From NCBI GenBank assembly GCA_023390955.1, contig JAEWBW010000486.1:1-8707 (forward strand): 8,707 nt of DNA, given 5' to 3'. Position 1 is the first letter of the stretch. Each line of letters begins with the position of its first letter. This DNA is from Pseudomonadota bacterium. GTDB taxonomy: Bacteria; Pseudomonadota; Alphaproteobacteria; Rhizobiales; Xanthobacteraceae. The translations under genes were made by a program, and so were the position numbers. Positions 1-5,586 of the stretch are shown piece by piece. The notes under the pieces are model-generated. The model was not told where the DNA came from. It did no database searches and saw only the letters and a program-made list of their open reading frames with translations.

Positions 1-337
1 AGTCGACGACGAGGCCGAGCCGCTGCTGCGCGATGCGGCGGATCTGGTCGCGGTCCTTGTCCTGCGGATAGCCCTTGTAGACGTCGATCAGCGCGGCGAT
101 GTCCTGCACGACCGCGGCCGACAGGCGCCGCGTCACCGTGTTCCAGTGCCGCTCCATGAACACGAAGGCGACGACCGATTGCAGGATCACCATCGGCACG
201 ATCATGATCAGCAGCGCGCGGGCATAGAGGCCGGTCGGCATCCAGCCCTTGAAGGCATTGCCGACCCAGCCATTGGCGGCGGAGACGCGGCCCGCGGCGC
301 TTTTCAGAAGCGTCAGGCCGGTGTCGATCGTGCTCAT
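1..337 (-). CDS. Sensor histidine kinase, EnvZ-like, N-terminal part only
   Basis: This is the N-terminal 112 codons of a membrane sensor kinase; the rest lies beyond the left edge. The protein begins MSTIDTGLTL. It has a soluble N-terminal stretch of about 36 residues, then a hydrophobic segment at about 41-61 containing LIMIVPMVILQ, followed by FMERHWNTVTRRLS and the start of a periplasmic sensor region. The P-M-x-x-L-Q and ERHW pattern is typical of EnvZ-type kinases. HAMP, HisKA and ATPase domains are not visible, so the kinase assignment rests on this segment and on the adjacent response regulator. The ATG at 337 lies 23 nt after the regulator's stop, in the same operon, so the kinase is the likely phosphodonor for that regulator. 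A GTG at about 350 is closed by a stop after four codons, and Met33 is a possible later start. Confidence 0.82.
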   Translation of the reverse strand, partial: MSTIDTGLTLLKSAAGRVSAANGWVGNAFKGWMPTGLYARALLIMIVPMVILQSVVAFVFMERHWNTVTRRLSAAVVQDIAALIDVYKGYPQDKDRDQIRRIAQQRLGLVVD

Positions 338-360
338 CGGTCGCGCTTCACGGATGCAAT

Positions 361-1086
361 CTAGGGCGAGGCCACCAGCCGATAGCCGATGCCGCGCACG
401 GCCTGCAGGAACAGCGGGTTGGCGGGATCGCGCTCGATCTTGCGGCGCAGGCGGTTGATCTGCACGTCGACGGCGCGCTCGTTGACGCTGCCGTTGCCGG
501 TCAGCGCACTGCGCGGCACGGTCTCGCCCGGCGTCTCGGCAAGGATGCGCAGCATCTCGCGTTCGCGGTCGGTGAGGTGGATGACCTCCTCGCCCTGGCG
601 CAGCTCGCCGCGATCGAAATGAAACAGATAGGGGCCGAATGCGACCTGCTCCAGCAGCGCGGCCTGCGGCGGCGGGGCGGCGCGCTTGAGGATGTTGTTG
701 ATGCGTAGCGCCAGCTCGCGCGGTTCGAACGGTTTCGCGACGTAGTCGTCGGCGCCGATCTGCAGGCCCTCGATGCGGGCCTCGGCCTCGTGGCGCGCCG
801 TCAGCATCACGATCGGCACGGTCGAGGAGGTCCGGATGAAGCGGGCGAGATCGAAGCCGGTCTCGCCGGGCATCATGACGTCGAGGATCAAAAGGTCGAA
901 ATGCAGGCCCAGCAGTTTCGAACGCGCATCGCCGGCGCTTGCCGCAGTGGTGACGCGATAGCCTTCGCTGGCGAGAAAGCGCGACAGGAGATCGCGGATA
1001 CGGCGGTCATCGTCGACCAGCAGCAGATGCGGCGCGTCGTCGGCCGGACGTGCCGGCGGACGGGCGAGCGTGGCAGCGAGCGGCAC
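361..1086 (-). CDS. OmpR-family response regulator (PetR-like)
   Basis: This is a cytoplasmic two-component transcription factor of about 241 residues. The receiver domain (about 18-120) has the acidic pocket in LLLVDDD (Asp25/Asp26), the phosphoacceptor Asp69 in LILDVMMPGETG, Thr96 in MLTAR and Lys118 in VAKPF. An OmpR/PhoB winged helix (about 146-239) follows, with recognition helix NERAVDVQINRLRRKI and the terminal wing VRGIGYRL. All phosphorylation residues are present. The open frame extends to a GTG at 1092, but there the Shine-Dalgarno AAAGGA would touch the start codon. The GTG at 1086 sits 5 nt after AAAGGAG, so I prefer it. The gene follows the MarR gene directly and precedes the sensor kinase. 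From memory the MarR/OmpR pair resembles Rhodobacter PetP/PetR, but no cytochrome bc1 genes are adjacent, so the regulon is unknown. Confidence 0.93.
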   Translation of the reverse strand: MPLAATLARPPARPADDAPHLLLVDDDRRIRDLLSRFLASEGYRVTTAASAGDARSKLLGLHFDLLILDVMMPGETGFDLARFIRTSSTVPIVMLTARHEAEARIEGLQIGADDYVAKPFEPRELALRINNILKRAAPPPQAALLEQVAFGPYLFHFDRGELRQGEEVIHLTDREREMLRILAETPGETVPRSALTGNGSVNERAVDVQINRLRRKIERDPANPLFLQAVRGIGYRLVASP

Positions 1087-1088
1087 GG

Positions 1089-1631
1089 TCACTCCTTTGC
1101 GGTGTCGTTGACGGTGGCGAAGATCGTCTCCAGCACCTTGTCGGGATCGTCACGGTCGATCATGGCGCGCAGGAAGCGCTTCACGGTCTCGGCGTCCTGT
1201 GGTCCCATTACCGCCAGCGCCTTCGTGATCCGCGTGGTTTGCAGACCGGCGAGCTTCTGCACCAGCGCCTCGCCCTTCGGGGTTGCATAGAGCAACCGCT
1301 GGCGGCGGTCGTTGTCGCCGGTCTTCTGCACGATGTAGCCCTCGTCGAGCAACTGCTTGAGCACCCGGCCGAGTGACTGTTTGGTGATGCGCAGGACATC
1401 GAGGAGGTCGGCGACCTTCAGCCCGGGGTAGCGGTAGACGAAGTGCATCACGCGATGGTGAGCGCGGCCGAAGCCGAAAGTTTCCAGCTCCTGGTCGGGA
1501 TCGCCGACGAAATCCCGGTAGGCGAAGAACAGTAGCTCGATGATATCCCAGCGCAAATTGCCGCTTTCGGCGCCGGCTTGCTTGGCATCGGCCGCGGCTT
1601 CCTGGGACGTCGCGAAATTTATGTCAGGCAT
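1089..1631 (-). CDS. MarR-family transcriptional regulator (PetP-like)
   Basis: This is a predicted cytoplasmic, dimeric DNA-binding regulator of 180 residues. Helical dimerisation segments at both ends flank a winged helix. The segment IIELLFFAYRDF (30-41) leads into GFGRAHHRVMHFV. The recognition helix is around ITKQSLGRVLKQLLD (82-96), and the wing at about 102-115 contains the family hallmark DRRQR (108-112). The start chosen is the ATG at 1631; the frame also reaches a TTG at 1652 with no visible Shine-Dalgarno. It is the first gene of the regulator-kinase operon and transcribes away from ilvE, so it may control itself, ilvE or both. The sequence resembles my recollection of Rhodobacter PetP, which also sits before an OmpR-type gene. 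The ligand is unknown. Confidence 0.9.
   Translation of the reverse strand: MPDINFATSQEAAADAKQAGAESGNLRWDIIELLFFAYRDFVGDPDQELETFGFGRAHHRVMHFVYRYPGLKVADLLDVLRITKQSLGRVLKQLLDEGYIVQKTGDNDRRQRLLYATPKGEALVQKLAGLQTTRITKALAVMGPQDAETVKRFLRAMIDRDDPDKVLETIFATVNDTAKE
1092..1098 (-). promoter_or_regulatory. Shine-Dalgarno AAAGGAG for the response regulator
   Basis: On the minus strand, AAAGGAG lies inside the last codons of the MarR gene (…GCA AAG GAG TGA). It is 5 nt from the GTG at 1086 but abuts the GTG at 1092. This supports the downstream start. It also implies translational coupling, because ribosomes finishing the MarR gene stop on top of this site. Confidence 0.6.
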
Positions 1632-1653
1632 ATTGACGTATCTTGGGTTCAAT
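1632..1653. promoter_or_regulatory. Weak inverted repeat at the MarR gene start
   Basis: The arms ATTGA (1632-1636) and TCAAT (1649-1653) are separated by 12 nt and lie directly upstream of the MarR gene ATG. Position and symmetry would fit an autoregulatory MarR operator, but 5-bp arms this far apart can occur by chance. Further upstream on the minus strand, TAATAT (1685-1680) resembles a -10 element, without a convincing -35 partner. Confidence 0.2.
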
Positions 1654-1770
1654 GTTACAAAACGATCGCGCCGTACGAAATATTACGTCGCTTCGTTCTG
1701 GGTGACGTCGTCCAAGCCGGTCGACTGAGCCCACCGGGCGGCAGCGGCCGGTACTGTTCTAACCGTGCGA

Positions 1771-1792
1771 TTGTCGAGCGGCATTTCGACAA
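1771..1792. promoter_or_regulatory. Perfect 7-8-7 inverted repeat, candidate operator for ilvE
   Basis: TTGTCGA (1771-1777) is mirrored exactly by TCGACAA (1786-1792) across an 8-nt spacer. The dyad is not part of the repeat families seen elsewhere in the window. It overlaps the proposed -35 region and spacer of the ilvE promoter, which would suit a repressor site. The binding protein is unknown; the divergent MarR protein is one candidate. Confidence 0.4.
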
Positions 1793-1800
1793 AACATACT
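1771..1800 (+). promoter_or_regulatory. Possible sigma-70-type promoter for ilvE
   Basis: TTGTCG (1771-1776) matches the -35 consensus at four of six positions. After 18 nt comes CATACT (1795-1800), which matches the -10 consensus at four of six. Transcription would start near 1807 and leave a leader of about 160 nt. The match is modest and was found by eye. Confidence 0.28.
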
Positions 1801-1965
1801 GGACTTCCGCCTTCGGCAAAAGCATGTCCTCTCGGACAACACGGCGACGGAGACCGGCCGCAAGGCCAAGGAAGTTCCAGCCCGGACCGATCAAGCCAGC
1901 ACGCCCGACAAGAGGCAGGCCGGCGCCACACATCGCGCCCAATGCGGCAGCGGGAGGCAAGGAAG

Positions 1966-3048
1966 ATGAGCATGAAATTCGACGTTCAGCCTGCGGCAAA
2001 TCCGACCTCCGAGAAGGACCGCGTGGCCAAGCTCGTGGACCCCGGCTTCGGCCGCGTCTTCACCGACCACATGGCGATCGTCCGCTACAACCAGGCCAAG
2101 GGCGGCTGGTACGAGGCAAAGATCGAGGCGCGCGCCAATTTCCAGATGGATCCGGCCGGCGCAGTCCTGCACTACGCCCAGGAAATCTTCGAGGGCCTCA
2201 AGGCCTACAAGCGCGACGACGGCGGCGTGAACCTGTTCCGTCCCGACGCCAATGCGCGCCGCTTCAAGGATTCGGCTGACCGCATGGCGATGGCGCAGAT
2301 TCCCGAGGACGTCTTCATCGAAGCCGTCGAGCAGGTCGTGCGCATCGACCGCGCCTGGATGCCGGGCGGCGAGGGCAGCCTTTACCTGCGGCCCTTCATG
2401 ATCGCGAGCGAGACCTTCCTCGGCGTGAAGCCGTCCTCCGAATACATCTTCTCGGTCATCGCCTCGCCGGTCGGCTCCTATTTCAAGGGCGGGCCTGCGC
2501 CGGTGTCGATCTGGGTCTCGGAGAATTACACGCGCGCGGCCGTCGGCGGCACCGGCGCGGTCAAGTGCGGCGGCAACTATGCCGCGAGCCTGCGCGCACA
2601 GGCCGAGGCGATCCAGCATGGCTGCGACCAGGTCGTCTTCCTCGACGCGATCGAGCGCCGCTATGTCGAAGAGCTCGGCGGCATGAACGTCTTCTTCGTG
2701 TTCGACGACGGCTCGCTGTCGACGCCGCCGCTCGGCACCATTCTGCCCGGCATCACCCGCGACTCCATCATCGCGCTCGCGCGCGATGCCGGAAAGACCG
2801 TGCGTGAGGAAGCCTATTCGCTCGACCAGTGGCGCAAGGACGCGGCCTCCGGCCGGTTGAAGGAAGCCTTTGCCTGCGGCACCGCGGCGGTCATCTCGCC
2901 GATCGGCAAGGTGCGTTCGGTCAGCGGTGATTTCGAGATCAGCGGCGGCGCCGCCGGTCCCGTCGCGATGGGCCTGCGCAAGCAGCTCGTCGATATCCAG
3001 TACGGCCGCACCAACGATCCGCACAGCTGGATCAAGAAGGTGTTTTGA
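1966..3048 (+). CDS. ilvE: Branched-chain amino acid aminotransferase
   Basis: This cytoplasmic PLP enzyme interconverts leucine, isoleucine and valine with their 2-oxo acids, using 2-oxoglutarate/glutamate. It catalyses the last step of branched-chain synthesis and the first of breakdown. At 360 residues it fits the type-II (eukaryote-like) branch of class-IV aminotransferases and is longer than the E. coli enzyme of about 309. The PLP lysine is Lys200 in GAVKCGGNY. Glu236 in EELGGMNVFFV and TPPLGTILPGITR (253-265) form further parts of the cofactor and substrate site. The region LHYAQEIFEGLKAYKR near the N-terminus is also typical. The ATG at 1966 has GGGAGG 8 nt upstream; an ATG two codons later is also possible. 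An upstream extension to a GTG at 1765 is low-complexity and was rejected. The gene is monocistronic or leads its transcript, and is divergent from the MarR operon. Confidence 0.96.
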   Translation: MSMKFDVQPAANPTSEKDRVAKLVDPGFGRVFTDHMAIVRYNQAKGGWYEAKIEARANFQMDPAGAVLHYAQEIFEGLKAYKRDDGGVNLFRPDANARRFKDSADRMAMAQIPEDVFIEAVEQVVRIDRAWMPGGEGSLYLRPFMIASETFLGVKPSSEYIFSVIASPVGSYFKGGPAPVSIWVSENYTRAAVGGTGAVKCGGNYAASLRAQAEAIQHGCDQVVFLDAIERRYVEELGGMNVFFVFDDGSLSTPPLGTILPGITRDSIIALARDAGKTVREEAYSLDQWRKDAASGRLKEAFACGTAAVISPIGKVRSVSGDFEISGGAAGPVAMGLRKQLVDIQYGRTNDPHSWIKKVF

Positions 3049-3058
3049 GGCCTTGTTT

Positions 3059-3090
3059 GCGAAGCCGCCCTCTCCTGCAAGGGAGAGGGC
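3059..3090. repeat. Single-arm palindromic repeat after ilvE (family I)
   Basis: Ten nt after the ilvE stop, GCGAAGCC leads into a perfect 9-bp stem, GCCCTCTCC (3067-3075) and GGAGAGGGC (3082-3090), with a 6-nt loop. The sequence matches most of 3838-3869, the right arm of the larger element before hisS, so it is a solo or half copy of the same family. No T-run follows, so it is not a classical intrinsic terminator, but it may protect or end the ilvE mRNA. Confidence 0.75.
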
Positions 3091-3153
3091 GTGAGCGCAA
3101 TCGTTTGTGGCCTTTTGCGCAATGAACTCAATGCTCTGACGCTGCGACCAAAC

Positions 3154-3167
3154 CCCGATACATCGGG
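3154..3167. promoter_or_regulatory. Short palindrome upstream of the DUF2314 gene
   Basis: CCCGAT (3154-3159) and ATCGGG (3162-3167) are exact complements separated by two bases, ending 19 nt before the DUF2314 start. It could be an operator or a small leader hairpin. I recognise no specific family, and a 6-bp dyad could be chance. Confidence 0.2.
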
Positions 3168-3186
3168 TCATTTGGATATCGCGATC

Positions 3187-3711
3187 ATGGCTTCCACACT
3201 TTCCCAACCGCTGAAATGGATTTTGCTGGCTGCCGTCACCGGCGTCACAATGTTCGGCATTTTCACCATCGGTCCCGGGCCTGAAGCCGTCGCGCAGGAC
3301 CGCTCCCCGGTCATCGACGTACGCACCAGCGATCCCGAGATGAACGCCGCGATCGGACGCGCGCGCGGCACGCTTCCGACGTTCTGGGCGTCGTATGATG
3401 CGCCAAAGCCGACCGAGGTCGGGCACGCCCTCAAGGTACGCTTCCCGACCCGCAAGGGTGGCGAGCACATCTGGATCGCCGATGTGAAGAAGCTGCCGAA
3501 CGGCGCCTATTCCGGCTTCTTCGCCAACGAGCCGCGCGACCTGCCGGGCAAGCGAGCCGGCGACAAGGTCGAATTCAAGGACGCCGACATTTCGGACTGG
3601 ATGTTCATGCGCAACGACAAGATCGTCGGCGGCGAGACCATCAAGCCGACCTTGAAGTCGATGCCGAAGGCGGATGCGGATGCGCTGCGCGCGCGGATGG
3701 AAAAGCCTTAG
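3187..3711 (+). CDS. Exported DUF2314 domain protein
   Basis: This is a 174-residue protein of unknown function with a DUF2314 domain. The first 36 residues look like a Sec signal peptide: Lys10, a hydrophobic core (WILLAAVTGVTMFGIF), then a cleavage site near AVA-QD (36/37), which implies a periplasmic location. The mature part shows the DUF2314 pattern DPEMNAAIGRARGTLPTFW (49-67), GGEHIWIADV, GFFANEPRDLPGKRAGDKVEF and the highly conserved ADISDWMF. The domain is small, alpha/beta and has no known enzymatic activity. The ATG at 3187 is chosen because it places the signal peptide at the N-terminus; the frame is open to 3091 but the extra residues look random. The Shine-Dalgarno is weak (GGA about 10 nt upstream). 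The gene lies alone between two family I repeats. Confidence 0.85.
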   Translation: MASTLSQPLKWILLAAVTGVTMFGIFTIGPGPEAVAQDRSPVIDVRTSDPEMNAAIGRARGTLPTFWASYDAPKPTEVGHALKVRFPTRKGGEHIWIADVKKLPNGAYSGFFANEPRDLPGKRAGDKVEFKDADISDWMFMRNDKIVGGETIKPTLKSMPKADADALRARMEKP

Positions 3712-3723
3712 GCGAGGGGTCCT

Positions 3724-3870
3724 TCCTTCTCCCCTTGTGGGAGAAGGTGGCGCGAAGCGCCGGATGAGGGGTTGCTTCTACGGGTATTGGCCAACGATTG
3801 TGCCCGCGGAGAGAGACCCCTCACCCGACTTCGCTTCGCGAAGCCACCCTCTCCCACAAGGGGAGAGGGA
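3724..3870. repeat. Paired palindromic repeat element between the DUF2314 gene and hisS (family I)
   Basis: Two imperfect inverted arms, 3724-3772 and 3816-3870, flank a 43-nt centre. Each arm contains its own perfect 9-bp hairpin. On the left, CCTTCTCCC (3725-3733) pairs with GGGAGAAGG (3739-3747). On the right, CCCTCTCCC (3847-3855) pairs with GGGAGAGGG (3861-3869). Both have 5-nt loops that are each other's complement (CTTGT and ACAAG). The structure resembles a REP pair (BIME) or a small non-autonomous element. No coding capacity or clear target duplication was seen. It starts 12 nt after the DUF2314 stop and covers most of the space where a hisS promoter would be expected. Confidence 0.88.
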
Positions 3871-3890
3871 AAGGCGGCGGTTGCCGCCTT
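3871..3890 (+). other. Strong hairpin in the hisS leader
   Basis: AAGGCGGC (3871-3878) and GCCGCCTT (3883-3890) form a perfect 8-bp GC-rich stem with a GGTT loop, immediately after the repeat element and 25 nt before the hisS ATG. No T-run follows, so termination is not evident. It could influence hisS mRNA translation or stability. No tRNA-like T-box elements were recognised. Confidence 0.5.
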
Positions 3891-3915
3891 GCGCCCCGGC
3901 TGGTAAACGCCGCGC

Positions 3916-5436
3916 ATGGCCGAGAAACCCAAAAAACCCCAGAAACTGAAGGCACGCCTGCCGCGCGGGCTCGAGGATCGCGATCCCGCCGCGATCAAGG
4001 CGACGCGCGAGATGGTGGAAAAAATCCGCACCGTCTACGAGCTCTACGGTTTCGAGCCGGTGGAGACGCCGGCGATGGAATATACCGACGCGCTCGGAAA
4101 GTTCTTGCCGGACCAGGATCGCCCCAACGAGGGCGTGTTCTCGTTCCAGGACGACGACGAGCAGTGGATCTCGCTGCGCTACGACCTGACCGCGCCGCTC
4201 GCCCGCTATGTCGGCGAGCGCTACGGCTCAGACGGTCTGGTTTTGCCCTACCGCAGCTACCGCGTCGGTTATGTCTTCCGCAACGAGAAGCCTGGCCCCG
4301 GCCGCTTCCGCCAGTTCATGCAGTTCGATGCCGACACCGTCGGCACGGCGACCCCGGCGGCGGACGCCGAGATCTGCATGATGGCGGCTGACACCATGGA
4401 GGCGCTCGGCATCGCGCGCGGCTCCTATGTCGTGAAGGTCAACAACCGAAAGGTGCTCGACGGCGTTCTGGAAGCGATCGGGCTTGCGGGTGACGAGAAC
4501 GCCGGCCGCCGGCTGACCGTGCTGCGTGCCATCGACAAGCTCGACAAGTTTCCCGCCGATGAAGTGCGCAAGCTGCTGGGCCCCGGACGATGGGATGGCG
4601 GCGAGGAAGGCAAGGGCGATTTTACCAAGGGCGCCAATCTGAGCGCGGCTGAAGCCGACGTCGTTCTCGCCATCACCAAGCCGCGTGACAACTGGAAAGA
4701 CGCAATTGCTGCGGCGGAGACATACCTCGCCAAGAGCGCGGTCGGTCAGGCCGGCGTGAGCGAACTCGAAGAGATCGCAAAACTGGTCACCGCGTCGGGC
4801 TACGGTTCGGACCGCATCAAGATCGATCCCTCCGTCGTGCGCGGCCTCGAATATTACACCGGCCCCGTCTACGAAGTTGAGCTGCTGCTCGACACCAAGG
4901 ACGAGAAGGGCCGCCCCGTGCGCTTCGGCTCGGTCGGCGGCGGTGGCCGCTATGACGGTCTCGTCTCGCGCTTCCGCGGCGAGCCGGTGCCGGCGACCGG
5001 TTTCTCCATTGGCGTGTCGCGGCTCCAGGCTGCGCTGACGCTGCTCGGCAAGCTCGACACGCGGCCGGAGTTCGGCCCCGTCGTCGTCACCGTGTTCGAC
5101 CGCGACCGCGTCGCCGACTACCAGAAGATGGTGGCGAGCCTGCGCGGCGCCGGCATCCGCGCGGAGCTTTATCTCGGTAACCCCAAGAACATGGGCAACC
5201 AGCTCAAATATGCCGACCGCCGCAACTCGCCCTGCGTCATCATCCAGGGTTCCGATGAGAAGGCGCGCGGCGAGGTGCAGATCAAGGATTTGATCGAAGG
5301 CGCCAAGGCCGCGGCCGCGATCGCCTCCAACCAGGAATGGCGCGAGACGCGCCCGGCGCAGTTCTCGTGCAGCGAAGCCGATCTCGTCGCCAAGGTGCGT
5401 GAAGTCCTGGCGCGCCATGACGTGACGTGGGGATAG
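3916..5436 (+). CDS. hisS: Histidyl-tRNA synthetase (alphaproteobacterial type)
   Basis: This class-II synthetase charges tRNA-His with histidine in the cytoplasm. Motif 1 lies around 43-60. SLRYDLTAPLARYV (86-99) is part of the ATP/histidine site. Motif 2 is GYVFRNEKPGPGRFRQF (118-134), with the invariant Arg122 and Glu124. The HisA motif RGLEYYTGPVYEV starts at Arg309, the catalytic arginine. Motif 3 is ATGFSIGVSRL (360-370) with Arg369. The anticodon-binding domain fills about 385-500. At 506 residues it is about 80 longer than E. coli HisRS, including extra sequence at about 212-265. The motif-2 loop EKPGPGRFRQF differs from the E. coli form and matches what I recall of the divergent alphaproteobacterial HisRS group, reported to work with tRNA-His lacking G-1. 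The ATG at 3916 gives the expected N-terminus, but its Shine-Dalgarno is poor. Confidence 0.97.
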   Translation: MAEKPKKPQKLKARLPRGLEDRDPAAIKATREMVEKIRTVYELYGFEPVETPAMEYTDALGKFLPDQDRPNEGVFSFQDDDEQWISLRYDLTAPLARYVGERYGSDGLVLPYRSYRVGYVFRNEKPGPGRFRQFMQFDADTVGTATPAADAEICMMAADTMEALGIARGSYVVKVNNRKVLDGVLEAIGLAGDENAGRRLTVLRAIDKLDKFPADEVRKLLGPGRWDGGEEGKGDFTKGANLSAAEADVVLAITKPRDNWKDAIAAAETYLAKSAVGQAGVSELEEIAKLVTASGYGSDRIKIDPSVVRGLEYYTGPVYEVELLLDTKDEKGRPVRFGSVGGGGRYDGLVSRFRGEPVPATGFSIGVSRLQAALTLLGKLDTRPEFGPVVVTVFDRDRVADYQKMVASLRGAGIRAELYLGNPKNMGNQLKYADRRNSPCVIIQGSDEKARGEVQIKDLIEGAKAAAAIASNQEWRETRPAQFSCSEADLVAKVREVLARHDVTWG

Positions 5437-5450
5437 CCATTCCGGCAGGA

Positions 5451-5566
5451 CGTCATGCCCGGGCTTGTCCCGGGCATCGGCGTCTTGTTTGATGGAAATT
5501 GGATGGCCGGGGTGAACACAAGTTTACGTAGTCTGCAGGTGCAGACTACTTTGCCCGGCCATGACG
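5451..5566. repeat. Palindromic repeat element after hisS (family II)
   Basis: The outer arms CGTCATGCCCGGGC (5451-5464) and GCCCGGCCATGACG (5553-5566) are complementary with one mismatch. Inside the left end, ATGCCCGGG (5455-5463) and CCCGGGCAT (5469-5477) form a perfect 9-bp hairpin with a CTTGT loop. The element begins 14 nt after the hisS stop and fills most of the gap to the tautomerase gene. I recognise this type as a common intergenic repeat of Bradyrhizobium, from memory. No open frame of note lies inside. Confidence 0.82.
5528..5549. repeat. Near-perfect 22-bp palindrome upstream of the tautomerase gene
   Basis: GTAGTCTGCA (5528-5537) is followed by GG and then its exact complement TGCAGACTAC (5540-5549). 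As RNA this gives a 9-bp stem with a 4-nt AGGT loop; as DNA it has the symmetry of a dimeric regulator site. It lies inside the family II element, 37 nt before the tautomerase ATG, so it may be an internal feature of the repeat or an operator. Confidence 0.55.
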
Positions 5567-5586
5567 ATAACAGCAGGGAGACGACG

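Larger units (their letters stand above)
1632..1965. other. Divergent intergenic region between the MarR gene and ilvE
   Basis: This 334-bp gap contains no credible gene. It is more AT-rich near the MarR gene (about 1640-1700), where a minus-strand promoter is expected, and again at 1771-1800, where an ilvE promoter and an inverted repeat overlap. The segment at about 1808-1838 resembles, from memory, the start of a dispersed Bradyrhizobium intergenic repeat, and contains a small hairpin (TGTCC, TCTC, GGACA at 1825-1838). The remainder, to the ilvE ribosome site, is a GC-rich untranslated leader. I found no leader peptide rich in Ile, Leu or Val codons. Confidence 0.6.

Noticed and set aside
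1765..1965. A 67-residue N-terminal extension of the aminotransferase from GTG 1765
   Set aside because: The sequence is random-looking, rich in Gln, Arg, Ser and Pro, overlaps the promoter region and lacks a Shine-Dalgarno. ATG 1966 has one and matches family length.
1801..1965. Attenuator with a branched-chain leader peptide for ilvE
   Set aside because: No short frame with clustered Ile, Leu or Val codons precedes ilvE, and there is no terminator hairpin with a T-run.
3059..3090. Rho-independent terminator after ilvE
   Set aside because: The stem is strong but no T-tract follows on either strand, and the sequence belongs to a repeat family present elsewhere in the window.
3091..3186. GTG 3091 start for the DUF2314 protein
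   Set aside because: It would begin at the edge of the repeat hairpin and bury the signal peptide behind 32 unrelated residues.
1891..3468. A 525-codon minus-strand open frame across ilvE
   Set aside because: It is the antisense shadow of a GC-rich gene. The translation is low-complexity, rich in Arg, Ala, Gly and Asp, with no recognisable domain, while ilvE on the other strand has complete family motifs.
3724..3870. CRISPR array or transposon ends
   Set aside because: There are only two inverted arms and no regularly spaced direct repeats. No transposase is encoded and no clear target-site duplication was found.
4228..5418. A 396-codon minus-strand open frame across hisS
   Set aside because: This is an antisense shadow of hisS with no motifs or ribosome site; hisS motifs 1-3 are intact on the plus strand.
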